From: CAYUVH01 sp964448135
Lineage (GTDB): Bacteria; Verrucomicrobiota; Verrucomicrobiia; Limisphaerales; UBA8199
Assembly (NCBI GenBank): GCA_964448135.1
Contig: CAYUVH010000039.1
Coordinates: 306,414-370,413 of the forward strand
DNA length: 64,000 nucleotides
Direction of reading: 5' to 3'
This document shows, in pieces, positions 26,455 through 34,932 of this stretch. Position 1 is the first letter of the stretch. The number at the start of each line of letters is the position of its first letter. A model generated the notes under the pieces. It made no database searches. It was not told the origin of the DNA and was given only the letters and a program-made list of their open reading frames with translations. A program made the position numbers and the translations under genes.

Positions 26455-27222
26455 TCAGGCAATCGGACGCCCCGCCGGCCAGCTTTTGCGCGCCAGCTCG
26501 AAATCCTCCTGCGTGTCCACTTCCAGATATTCACCCGGAGTGTCCGCATGCGCCATCTTGACGCCGGCTTCAATCATCTCCTGGAGCAACAAAATCAGAT
26601 AAGCCTTTTCAAAGGAGGCCGCTTCCCGGAAAGGCTTGCCCTCGTATGCCTCGCGCGCGCGCCGGTAATGCTGGCGAAGTTGCGCGGCTCCGGCTGGCGA
26701 AAACTTCGCAATGCCGGTGTATTCGCCATAAGCGTCCTTGGGCAGAATCCCCCGGTGGACGCGCGTGACGCTGCCGTTTTGCGTAATCACCTTCTCCGCA
26801 TCATCGGGCGGATGCTGCGTGCGATGCTGGTAGCGATCCATCCAGCGCGTGTCCACGCTGAGCACAATGTCCGCGGGATGCGCCAGGACGCGCTGCACCA
26901 CCCCGCCCGTGAAAAGAATATCCGAGTAACAGCAGATAAACCCCTCCGCCATCAAATCCTCGGCGTACATCAGCGAGGCAAGGATGTTGTTGTTCTCCCA
27001 ATTCGTGTTGTGCCGAAACGTAAACTGCGGGTAGTCCTGTTGAACTCGCTCGATGCGATAACCGCCAATGAAACAAAACTTCGTCACACCCGCATCGGCA
27101 AAAGCCTGCAACGCCCAATCGAGCAACCGGCGGCCGCCCACTTCCGCGTAACACTTCGGGGCCTCGGCCGTGGTCGGCATCAAGCGCCGGCCGCGCCCGG
27201 CAGCAATGATTATCGCTTGCAT
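26455..27222 (-). CDS. LicC-like sugar-phosphate/choline-phosphate nucleotidyltransferase
   Basis: 255 residues. The nucleotidyltransferase signature AIIIAAGRGRRLMPTTAEAPKC starts the protein, with KC in the usual Lys position. NTNWENNNILASLMYAEDL and the metal site YSDILF follow. This arrangement fits LicC-type cytidylyltransferases that activate phosphocholine or related small headgroups for surface glycans. No licA/licD partner lies nearby, so the substrate is open. Confidence 0.8.
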   Translation of the reverse strand: MQAIIIAAGRGRRLMPTTAEAPKCYAEVGGRRLLDWALQAFADAGVTKFCFIGGYRIERVQQDYPQFTFRHNTNWENNNILASLMYAEDLMAEGFICCYSDILFTGGVVQRVLAHPADIVLSVDTRWMDRYQHRTQHPPDDAEKVITQNGSVTRVHRGILPKDAYGEYTGIAKFSPAGAAQLRQHYRRAREAYEGKPFREAASFEKAYLILLLQEMIEAGVKMAHADTPGEYLEVDTQEDFELARKSWPAGRPIA

Positions 27223-27255
27223 GGTCTGCGGAATCGAATCATCAACTCGCCGTGC

Positions 27256-29982
27256 TCAGGCGCCCAGCAATTGCCGCAGCACGTAGGGCAGAATCCCCGC
27301 GTGCTGGTAGTACTCGATCTCGATGGGCGTATCAATGCGGCAGGCCACCGTCACATTTTCGGTCTGCCCATTCGCGCGCGTGATACGCAGCGTGACATCC
27401 TGCTGCGGTTTCAAATTCGGGTTCAGCCCCAGCACATCGAACTTCTCCGTGCCATCCAGTTTCAACGAAGCCGGCGTCACGCCTTCCTTGAATTGCAGCG
27501 GCAGCACGCCCATGCCCACCAGGTTCGAGCGATGAATCCGTTCGAAGCTCTGCGCCACGACCGCTTTCACGCCCAGCAGCGAAGTCCCCTTCGCTGCCCA
27601 ATCGCGCGAACTGCCCGTGCCGTACTCCGTCCCGGCGAGCACGACCAACGGCGTTCCCTCTCCGGCATATTTCATCGCCGCGTCGAAAATGCTCATCACC
27701 TCGCCATCCGGCTGGTGTTTGGTCACGCCGCCTTCGGTGCCGGGCACCATCAGGTTCTTGATCCGCACGTTCGCGAACGTGCCGCGCGTCATGATGCGAT
27801 CGTTGCCACGACGCGAGCCGTAGCTGTTGAACTCCTCGAACGTCACTCCGTTATCGAGGAGGAATTTTCCAGCCGGCGCGGATTTCTTGATGCTGCCCGC
27901 CGGCGAAATATGGTCCGTCGTCACGCTGTCGCCAAAGATGCCCAGCGGACGCGCGCCGTGGATTTCCCGGATCACGCCGGGCTTCAGATTGAAGTCCTTG
28001 AAAAACGGCGGTTCCTGGATGTAAGTGCTGGCGGTGTCCCATTCGTACACCGTGTCGACTGACGCCGGAATCTCGTTCCACTTCGGATTCTGACCGGCGA
28101 AATCACGATACAACGTGCGAAACACTTCCGGCTTCAGCGCGGACGCCATCTGATCGCGCACCTCGGCCAGCGTGGGCCAGATGTCCTTGAGATACACCTC
28201 CGCGCCGTCCTTGCCCTTGCCGAGCGGCTCCCGCGAAAGATCAATGTCCACGCGGCCCGCGAGCGCGAAAGCCACCACCAGTGGCGGCGACATCAGGAAG
28301 TTCGCCTTGATGTTCTGGTGCACGCGCGCTTCGAAATTCCGGTTGCCCGAGAGCACCGACGCCGCCACGAGATCATTCTTCGTGATCGCCTCGTCCACGG
28401 GCGCGGCCAGCGGCCCTGAATTGCCAATGCACGTCGTGCAACCATAACCGACCAGATTAAAACCCAGCTTGTCCAGGAAGGGTTGAAGTCCGGTGCGATT
28501 CAGGTAATCGGTCACCACCCGCGATCCCGGAGCCAGTGACGCCTTCACCAGCGGCCCGACCGTAAGCCCGCGCTCGACGGCCTTCTTCGCCAGGAGCCCC
28601 GCGGCCAGCATCACCGAAGGATTGCTCGTATTCGTGCAGCTCGTGATGGCCGCGATCAACACGCTGCCATGCCGGACTGGTCCGCCCTTGGTCCCGTTGC
28701 TGGCGACCGTAAACGTGCGGCTCAGTTCGCTCTCAGTTTTGCCAAACCCATTTTCCGTCACCGGCTTGACGAACGTCGAAACGAATTCTCGCTTCAACTG
28801 CGGTAATTCGATGCGGTCCTGCGGCCGCTTCGGGCCGGCCACACTCGGCACCACCATGCCCAAGTCCAATTCGAGTTCCGTCGAATACTTGATCTGGCCC
28901 TTCTTCGGAATGCCGAACAATCCCTGCGCCCGATAGTACGCTTCGTACATCTTGCAATGCTCGTCACTGCGGCCCGTGGCCCGCAGGTATTCGACGCATT
29001 CCTTGTCGATCGGGAAAAAGCCCATCGTCGCGCCGTATTCCGGCGCCATGTTCGCAATCGTCGCGCGATCCACCACCGGCAACGCCTCCGCGCCCGGTCC
29101 AAAAAATTCCACGAACTTCCCGACCACCTTCGCCTTCCGCAACAACTGCGTGATCGTCAGCGCCAGGTCCGTCGCCGTCACGCCCTCGCGCAAGCTGCCG
29201 GTCAGATGCACGCCCACCACATCCGGCGTCAGAAAATAAACCGGCTGCCCCAGCATTCCGGCTTCCGCCTCGATGCCACCCACGCCCCAGCCCACGATGC
29301 CCAGGCCGTTGATCATGGTCGTGTGCGAATCCGTCCCCACCAGTGTGTCCGGATAAAAAATCGTAGCCGGCTTCGAGTTGTGCGTCACCGCGCGCGAAAG
29401 CACGCCCTTCGCCAGATATTCCAGGTTCACCTGGTGCACGATACCGATCCCCGGCGGCACGACTTTGAACGTGTCAAAAGCCTGCATGCCCCACTTGAGA
29501 AACTGGTAACGCTCGCGGTTGCGGTGAAACTCCAGATCCAGGTTCCGCGCGGCCGCATCTGGCGTCCCCGCAAAATCCACCTGCACCGAATGGTCCACCA
29601 CCAAATCCACCGGCACCAGCGGTTCAATCGTCTTCGGATCGCGCCCCAGCCGCGCCACCGCCGACCGCATCGCGGCCAGGTCCACCAGCAACGGCACGCC
29701 GGTGAAATCCTGCAACACAATGCGCGCGGGCACGAAGGGGATTTCCTCCGTCCGCGCCGCGTTCGGCTGCCAGTTCGCCAGCGTCTTCACGCTTTGCTCG
29801 CTCACCCGCATCCCGTCGCAATTGCGCAGCACCGATTCCAGCACCAGCCGGATGGATACGGGCAATTGGGAGATCGGCCCCACGCCGGCCTGCTCCAGCT
29901 TCGGGAGCGAATAAAAACAGGCGGAGCCACCGCCCTGCGGAAAAGGTTGCAGTGTATCGAGGAAATTACTTGCGTCGTTCAT
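27256..29982 (-). CDS. acnA: Aconitate hydratase A
   Basis: 908-residue monomeric aconitase of the TCA cycle (citrate to isocitrate), cytosolic, with a [4Fe-4S] cluster. Cluster cysteines lie in AITSCTNTSNP and GCTTCIGNSGPL. Other family segments are VGTDSHTTMINGLGIVGWGV, LSGNRNFEARVH, and the C-terminal swivel-domain motif GTEYGTGSSRDWAAKG. Length is normal for AcnA/IRP-type enzymes. It is transcribed alone or with the nucleotidyltransferase gene 33 bp downstream. Confidence 0.97.
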   Translation of the reverse strand: MNDASNFLDTLQPFPQGGGSACFYSLPKLEQAGVGPISQLPVSIRLVLESVLRNCDGMRVSEQSVKTLANWQPNAARTEEIPFVPARIVLQDFTGVPLLVDLAAMRSAVARLGRDPKTIEPLVPVDLVVDHSVQVDFAGTPDAAARNLDLEFHRNRERYQFLKWGMQAFDTFKVVPPGIGIVHQVNLEYLAKGVLSRAVTHNSKPATIFYPDTLVGTDSHTTMINGLGIVGWGVGGIEAEAGMLGQPVYFLTPDVVGVHLTGSLREGVTATDLALTITQLLRKAKVVGKFVEFFGPGAEALPVVDRATIANMAPEYGATMGFFPIDKECVEYLRATGRSDEHCKMYEAYYRAQGLFGIPKKGQIKYSTELELDLGMVVPSVAGPKRPQDRIELPQLKREFVSTFVKPVTENGFGKTESELSRTFTVASNGTKGGPVRHGSVLIAAITSCTNTSNPSVMLAAGLLAKKAVERGLTVGPLVKASLAPGSRVVTDYLNRTGLQPFLDKLGFNLVGYGCTTCIGNSGPLAAPVDEAITKNDLVAASVLSGNRNFEARVHQNIKANFLMSPPLVVAFALAGRVDIDLSREPLGKGKDGAEVYLKDIWPTLAEVRDQMASALKPEVFRTLYRDFAGQNPKWNEIPASVDTVYEWDTASTYIQEPPFFKDFNLKPGVIREIHGARPLGIFGDSVTTDHISPAGSIKKSAPAGKFLLDNGVTFEEFNSYGSRRGNDRIMTRGTFANVRIKNLMVPGTEGGVTKHQPDGEVMSIFDAAMKYAGEGTPLVVLAGTEYGTGSSRDWAAKGTSLLGVKAVVAQSFERIHRSNLVGMGVLPLQFKEGVTPASLKLDGTEKFDVLGLNPNLKPQQDVTLRITRANGQTENVTVACRIDTPIEIEYYQHAGILPYVLRQLLGA

Positions 29983-30065
29983 GCTCTGTGACTGGCGGCG
30001 AAACCTCGCCTAACCAGCTAGAAACACTGGCGTTTCGACGCTGTCCGGTCAAGCTTGGAGCGGCC

Positions 30066-30614
30066 CTAAAACGAATACCCAACCGAAAACAGCACCAGGT
30101 TCAGCCCGGGATTACGGCTGCTCAACCCCGCGTTCGACAAGTGCTGGTAACGGCACCCGATCTCCAAGTGCTCCATCAGCTTGAGGTTCACTCCAATGTA
30201 AGTCGTGAATTGCATATCGCAGCCCAGGTCCTTGGCCGGAAAATCATGCTGGGAAATATAAGTGGGATTGCACCCCAGCACCGCCTCCAGCGGAAACCCG
30301 GTCTGCCCAAACTTGAACGCCGGCCCCAGTTGCAAAATCGCCGCGCTGTCCCCCGATTCTCCCAACCAGCCCGCGGAGGAATCCAGGAACATGCTCAAAT
30401 GGCAATCCCGGCCCAGGTCCCAATCCACCGGCAGTTTCCAATCCAGAAACACCTCCGCCTCCCGGAAATCCGTGCTGCTGCCGATGATGCCGATGCCGCC
30501 GCGCGCGCCCGCCGCCAGCGGCCCAAAATCCGCGGCGCGCAGCCTCATCGGCAGCATCCCCGTAAAAATAAGGACCACCAGAATCGCACCAAAGCTGCCG
30601 CACTGTTTAATCAT
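30066..30614 (-). CDS. pagL: PagL-like lipid A 3-O-deacylase
   Basis: 182 residues from ATG 30614. A signal peptide (IKQCGSFGAILVVLIFTGML to about RAAD) precedes alternating hydrophobic beta strands of an 8-stranded outer membrane barrel. The catalytic signature RYQHLSNAGLSSRNPGLN near the C-terminus holds the His and Ser of PagL, and the protein ends in an aromatic (GYSF), the usual barrel-insertion signal. PagL removes the 3-O acyl chain of lipid A at the cell surface. ATG 30656 would add an unneeded 14 residues. Confidence 0.85.
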   Translation of the reverse strand: MIKQCGSFGAILVVLIFTGMLPMRLRAADFGPLAAGARGGIGIIGSSTDFREAEVFLDWKLPVDWDLGRDCHLSMFLDSSAGWLGESGDSAAILQLGPAFKFGQTGFPLEAVLGCNPTYISQHDFPAKDLGCDMQFTTYIGVNLKLMEHLEIGCRYQHLSNAGLSSRNPGLNLVLFSVGYSF

Positions 30615-30939
30615 CCGGGTAAAAATCACGCGGGACAATGCCACGCCTCCAACCACGACGCAAGCAACTGAAGTCGGGAAGGTTCACCCAATTTCGTGCC
30701 TACATTTCCAGGCCAGTCTCACCCTCTTCCGTCCTGGCGTCCCTTCTGTCTCTTTGGTTCCTCGCCCTTCCGTAATGCACACGACGACGCCTTCCGTCCG
30801 GCAACCGACGCCCCTAGCGGGAGATTCCGACTTGGCGGTTCGCCATTACGGGGTTAGCTTTGGGATAGACATTTGGGCGCGTTATGACACTTGCTCCAAT
30901 GAGCCAGGACCAATAACACACACCACGAAAAGCATCATT
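30615..30939. other. Intergenic region between divergent pagL-like and BON-lipoprotein genes
   Basis: 325 bp shared by two divergent envelope genes, so it must hold both promoters. A small hairpin TGGCG-GTT-CGCCA lies near 30835-30847. No convincing -35/-10 pair was identified by eye and no gene is seen. Confidence 0.5.
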
Positions 30940-32079
30940 ATGTTCAAGCCAAGCACTCACCCCCGGAAAGATTTGCTCGCTGCGGCCCTGACCGCTCTGC
31001 TGGCCGCCGGCTGCGCCTCCAATTCCGCCATGCATACCTCCAGTCCGATGACAGAGCCCGCGCCGGAAAGCGGCGCGGAGGACACGACTGCCTGGCTCGC
31101 GACCTCCCGCGTTGGCCTTACCCAGAAGGCTTCCACACTGCTCGGCGAAAACGTGCGCGCCAAAAACCAGGTTGCCATTGGCAAACTCCGCAACTTGGAA
31201 GTTGACCTCGACAGCGGCGTGGTGGTCGCCGGCCTGGTCGGCCCCAAAAATGGCGATGAGCTCACCCCGGTTCCCGCGCGCAGCTTCGGCGTGGCCAGCA
31301 AAGGCGTCATCGTGGTCAGCACGGATCCCAAAACCTTCAAGGCCGCGCCCCAAGTGAAACTCCCCGCCACCAGCGCCATCGACACCACCCGACTCGAGCC
31401 CTCGTTCAAGTTTTTCGGCCAACCGCTCCCGCGTCTCGGAGGCTCCAGCGGAGTCACGCTCTCCGGCTGTGCCAATCTCCTGGGAGCTTCCGTCGCCGGC
31501 GAGAACGGCCAGGTCCTCGGCACTGTGGAAGATGTGATGCTCGATGTTCCCTTCGGCCGGGTTTCCTGCGTCATTCTCAAGCCTGCTGACGCCGCCGCCA
31601 GCCAGGCGTCGCTTTATCCCGTCCCGCCGATGAGCCTCAAAATTGGCGCCAACGGTTCGCTGCAAATCAAAACGGACGCCCCGCGCTTCCTCGCCGGTCC
31701 GCATTTCCAGAAGCAGTTCTGGGCCGAAGCCTCGCGCTCGGAACTCATGCTGGCCACCCGCGATTACTACGGCCTCCCGACGCCCCGCATGAACGCGGCT
31801 GGCGCACAACCCGCCAGCGCCCGCCTGCCCGCCGCGAATTCAACCGACCAGCCCGGATTGCGCCCGGCGGATTCCGAAGTAACTCGCTTGGTCACCACTG
31901 AAATGGTGCGCAACCTGGGCAACACGCTTCCCGGCGGAGTCAAAGTCGCGACCGTCAACGGTCGCGTGACCATTACCGGCCAGGCGAAGAACGCTCAGCT
32001 CAAGCAGGACATCGGCGCCGCTGCCGAAAAAATCGCCGGTCAGGGCAATGTGGACAACCAGATCGTGGTGAAGGAATAG
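30940..32079 (+). CDS. Lipoprotein with PRC-barrel-like region and C-terminal BON domain
   Basis: 379 residues from ATG 30940. Lipobox LLAAGC (C21) anchors it in the envelope. The middle part contains GVTLSGCANLLGASVAGENG and TVEDVMLDVPFGRVSCVILK, a PRC-barrel-like motif. The last 75 residues form a BON domain (VTTEMVRNLGNTLPGGVKVA, NGRVTITGQAKNAQLKQDI). BON lipoproteins such as OsmY relatives help maintain outer membrane integrity. It is divergent from the pagL-like gene, so the pair may share regulation. The frame is open further upstream, but without an export signal. Confidence 0.75.
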   Translation: MFKPSTHPRKDLLAAALTALLAAGCASNSAMHTSSPMTEPAPESGAEDTTAWLATSRVGLTQKASTLLGENVRAKNQVAIGKLRNLEVDLDSGVVVAGLVGPKNGDELTPVPARSFGVASKGVIVVSTDPKTFKAAPQVKLPATSAIDTTRLEPSFKFFGQPLPRLGGSSGVTLSGCANLLGASVAGENGQVLGTVEDVMLDVPFGRVSCVILKPADAAASQASLYPVPPMSLKIGANGSLQIKTDAPRFLAGPHFQKQFWAEASRSELMLATRDYYGLPTPRMNAAGAQPASARLPAANSTDQPGLRPADSEVTRLVTTEMVRNLGNTLPGGVKVATVNGRVTITGQAKNAQLKQDIGAAAEKIAGQGNVDNQIVVKE

Positions 32080-32234
32080 TCTCGGTTCGCAGTCCAGGCT
32101 TTAGCCGGCGGCGTGTACTACGGCGTACAGTCTCAGTAAGCACGGCGGCCTCGTGCACATTCCGTAGTGTTTGTTTGATCCCGAAGAAGTTGAATGCCGA
32201 ACCGGCTGAAGCCGGGACTCCAAACCCAGACCGC

Positions 32235-33101
32235 CTACTCTTCCGACGATTCCGCCGGCGCGACGAATTTGAAGGATTCCATCCGGTTATTCCGCAGCAC
32301 CATGATGGTCACCTCTTCACCGGCCGCCTCTTGCAGTGCCTGTTTGAACTGAGCCAATCCCTCCCCCTCGGCGCGCTCGGCAACGGCCTCCGCCGTCGGT
32401 TTTGCTTCTGGAAGCTGAGTTGAAACCGCCACCGGCTGCTGTGCCACTTCCGCCCAAGGCTTCACCTCGCGCTTCGCGTCGAGCTCGGACAACCGCGCCG
32501 CCTGCACCGCGAAATTCAAATTCTGCGCGCCCGTCATGCTCCAATCCGCCACGCCGATCACCTCACCCTGGGCATTCAACAGCGGACCGCCGCTATTGCC
32601 GCCACTGATCGGACACGAGATCTGATACTGCGAATTCCCGCCCACGCTCTGCACCTGGCTGATCAAACCGTCCGCGATGCTGAATTCATATCCGCGCGGA
32701 GCGCCAATCACGTACGCCCGCGACCCGACACGCGCCTTCCCGGTATTGAGCTTCGCCTGCGGCCGTCCGCACGTGGGCAGATGAATGAGAGCCACGTCGT
32801 TCGTTTCGTTTTTGTCCACGAGCCCGGTCGAGCAAACAAACTCGTTGTCCGCGAAGCGCGCCGTCACCGTGCGCGCATGCGCCACCAGGTGCCAGGCTGT
32901 CACCGCCACGTCATCCCCCAACGCCAGAAAAGCCGTCCCGATCTCCCGCTCCCCCGACTGGTCTTCCACGTAGAGAGTCGCGACCGAAGGCAGCGCCCGA
33001 TCGTAAATTTCTTCCGGAGCAAGCGGTTGCGCCGCCAGCTGGCTGGCGAAGAGCAAGGTGAACAAGGTGAGCAACCTCAAATACACACCCTGCTTGAGCA
33101 A
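32235..33101 (-). CDS. Secreted trypsin-like (S1C/HtrA-type) serine protease without PDZ domain
   Basis: 288 residues. A signal peptide (YLRLLTLFTLLFASQLAAQ) precedes a chymotrypsin-fold domain. The catalytic triad is visible: His in VTAWHLVA, Asp in NETNDVALIHLP, Ser in CPISGGNSGGPL. The PDZ domains of DegP/HtrA are absent; instead a 70-residue Ala/Glu-rich tail follows. Likely periplasmic. A repeat-like 150-bp gap separates it from the BON lipoprotein gene. Confidence 0.87.
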   Translation of the reverse strand: MLKQGVYLRLLTLFTLLFASQLAAQPLAPEEIYDRALPSVATLYVEDQSGEREIGTAFLALGDDVAVTAWHLVAHARTVTARFADNEFVCSTGLVDKNETNDVALIHLPTCGRPQAKLNTGKARVGSRAYVIGAPRGYEFSIADGLISQVQSVGGNSQYQISCPISGGNSGGPLLNAQGEVIGVADWSMTGAQNLNFAVQAARLSELDAKREVKPWAEVAQQPVAVSTQLPEAKPTAEAVAERAEGEGLAQFKQALQEAAGEEVTIMVLRNNRMESFKFVAPAESSEE

Positions 33102-33294
33102 ACAATATGCCGAACCGCCAAACCGCTTGATCTAAAATATGTCCTACAAGGACGACCGAAAATAGCAGGCCCGCCGCTCGGGAAGACTTTCGGTGTTCAA
33201 CGGCGGATAGCCTTCGTACATCCCTTTTCAAGCGCCGCAGGGACAAAAGAAACCTTCCAAGACAACCGTGTCCCAACTTGCGACACCCAACAGC

Positions 33295-33555
33295 TCACTC
33301 TTTCCTGCGCTGCTTGATCAAATATTTGCAAAACGAACCCAGCCCCGAAAACTTGTAGCTCGGGTCCACGTAATGTTCGATCACGTAAAACGCAAAATAA
33401 TAGGCCCGGCAAAAACACCAGATACAAAGCGCGAGCAACCCGACCACCTTCCACCGCGGTGCCTCCAGAATCAACAGCGCCGCCGAAAACAATCCCAGCA
33501 GAACAAACATTCCTCCTTTGATTTTGATCCACTTCGGGTCAGTCAAATCTTTCAT
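33295..33555 (-). CDS. Small hypothetical two-helix membrane protein
   Basis: 86 residues from ATG 33555, preceded by an AAAGG Shine-Dalgarno-like sequence that decides this start over ATG 33618. Two hydrophobic helices (about 13-30 and 35-58, IKGGMFVLLGLFSAALLILE and the following VVGLLALCIWCFCRAYYF) and a basic C-terminal tail. No family recognised. Confidence 0.55.
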   Translation of the reverse strand: MKDLTDPKWIKIKGGMFVLLGLFSAALLILEAPRWKVVGLLALCIWCFCRAYYFAFYVIEHYVDPSYKFSGLGSFCKYLIKQRRKE

Positions 33556-33684
33556 AAACGCTTCTACCTTTCTCCCCGCTCCATATCCCCTGTAGGAGAC
33601 GAGGTTACGAGTCTCCATATTTCCGATGACCCGCTGCTGCGACTGCTGCTAAAACCTACTTAAACTTGGACCGTCCAGCTACGT

Positions 33685-33720
33685 CCCCCTCTCCCCTTGG
33701 GAGAGGGCCGGGGTGAGGGG
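33685..33720. repeat. CTCTCCCC...GAGAGGGCCGGGGTGAGGG dispersed repeat, copy 1
   Basis: A palindromic core (CCCTCTCCC-CTT-GGGAGAGGG) with tail CCGGGGTGAGGGG. A second copy lies at 47573-47609. This is a widespread type of extragenic repeat in high-GC genomes. Confidence 0.7.
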
Positions 33721-33746
33721 AATTTTTCCCTCCATCCCAAACCGTT

Positions 33747-34925
33747 TCACCTCGCCTCCGCCCGCCTCACCACTTCCTCACAAATCTCCATCGCCGCCTC
33801 TGGCCGCCCCAGCCCCGCCGCCGCCTTCGCCAGCTCCGATAATTTCTTCGACCCAAACAACTGATCAATCCGATACGGCAAATCCTCCACTCGATTGACC
33901 TTTGCCGCCGCCCCGTGCTCCAGCAGGAAATCGCTGTTCGCCGCCTCCTGCCCTGGGATCGGGTTCACGATCATCAACGGCTTGCCGATCGCCAGCGCTT
34001 CCGAGGAAGTCAGCCCCCCCGGCTTGGTGATCAACAAATCCGCCACCGCCATCAACTCGTGCATGTTCGTCGAAAAACCAATCACATGCGTCGGATGCCG
34101 CCGGTCTTGCGCGGCAATCTCCCGGCGCAACGTCTGGTTTTTCCCGGTCACCACCAGCGCCTGCAATTCGTGCTCAACCTTGTCCAGTTCTTGCAGGATT
34201 TTTTCCACCGGCCCCATGCCGAAGCCGCCGCTCAGCACCAGCACGACCGGCAGGTCGTCGCGCAAACCATACCTGCGCCGCACCGCGTCCGCATCCACGG
34301 CTTTCGCAAACCTACCCGAGATGGGAATGCCCGACGCCAGCACCCGCCCCGCCTCCGCGCCGCGCGCCACCAACCGGGCCTTCGTCTCCTCCGCCGCCAC
34401 GCAGTACAGGTCCGCGCACGAATCCATCCACAACGCGTGCGCTTCGAAATCGGTCACGATGCTGACCACGAATGGATCCACCCACCCGCCGCCGCCCGCG
34501 GGCTTTTTCCCGCGCTTCCGGCTCTCCGCCTCGCGCTTCTTTTTTTCGTCCGTGCGCAGGATGCCCAGAATTTCCAACGGCAGATAGTGGGTGCACAACA
34601 CCACGTCCGGTTCAAAACCCTTCACATAGCGAATGAACTTCCCCCGCGACTGGCTGGGGATCAGCCGTTTCCACCGGTTCATGATCTTCGCCAGCTTCGG
34701 CGAATCCGTCTTCGCAAACATCATCCCCCACAACTCCGGCGCGTGCTCCACCAGCGTCACATAACCGTCCGAAACAATCTTCCGGTGCAACGGCGAAAAG
34801 AACTTCACGAGGTCCACCTGCTGGACCGTGTCACCGGGCCGGCACGCGCGCCACGCTTCCTCCATCGCCGCCGCCGCCGCCAGGTGTCCCGCGCCGGCCG
34901 TTACCGTGGTAATCAGAACTCGCAT
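33747..34925 (-). CDS. MGDG-synthase-like glycosyltransferase (GT28)
   Basis: 392 residues. The N-terminal domain starts ITTVTAGAGHLAAAAAMEEA, the monogalactosyldiacylglycerol synthase signature. The C-terminal GT-B domain has VLVLSGGFGMGPVEKIL and the nucleotide-sugar site ADLLITKPGGLTSSEALAIG, followed by NPIPGQEAANS. Relatives (MgdA, UgtP) transfer galactose or glucose to diacylglycerol at the cytoplasmic membrane, so a glycolipid product is likely. A basic Gly-rich loop (about 128-145) is unusual. The GH36 gene is 7 bp upstream and may be co-transcribed. Confidence 0.85.
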   Translation of the reverse strand: MRVLITTVTAGAGHLAAAAAMEEAWRACRPGDTVQQVDLVKFFSPLHRKIVSDGYVTLVEHAPELWGMMFAKTDSPKLAKIMNRWKRLIPSQSRGKFIRYVKGFEPDVVLCTHYLPLEILGILRTDEKKKREAESRKRGKKPAGGGGWVDPFVVSIVTDFEAHALWMDSCADLYCVAAEETKARLVARGAEAGRVLASGIPISGRFAKAVDADAVRRRYGLRDDLPVVLVLSGGFGMGPVEKILQELDKVEHELQALVVTGKNQTLRREIAAQDRRHPTHVIGFSTNMHELMAVADLLITKPGGLTSSEALAIGKPLMIVNPIPGQEAANSDFLLEHGAAAKVNRVEDLPYRIDQLFGSKKLSELAKAAAGLGRPEAAMEICEEVVRRAEAR

Positions 34926-34932
34926 AATTTTT

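Noticed and set aside
28957..29991. 344-codon plus-strand frame opposite acnA
   Set aside because: Arg/His-rich shadow translation; acnA on the other strand is conserved along its whole length.
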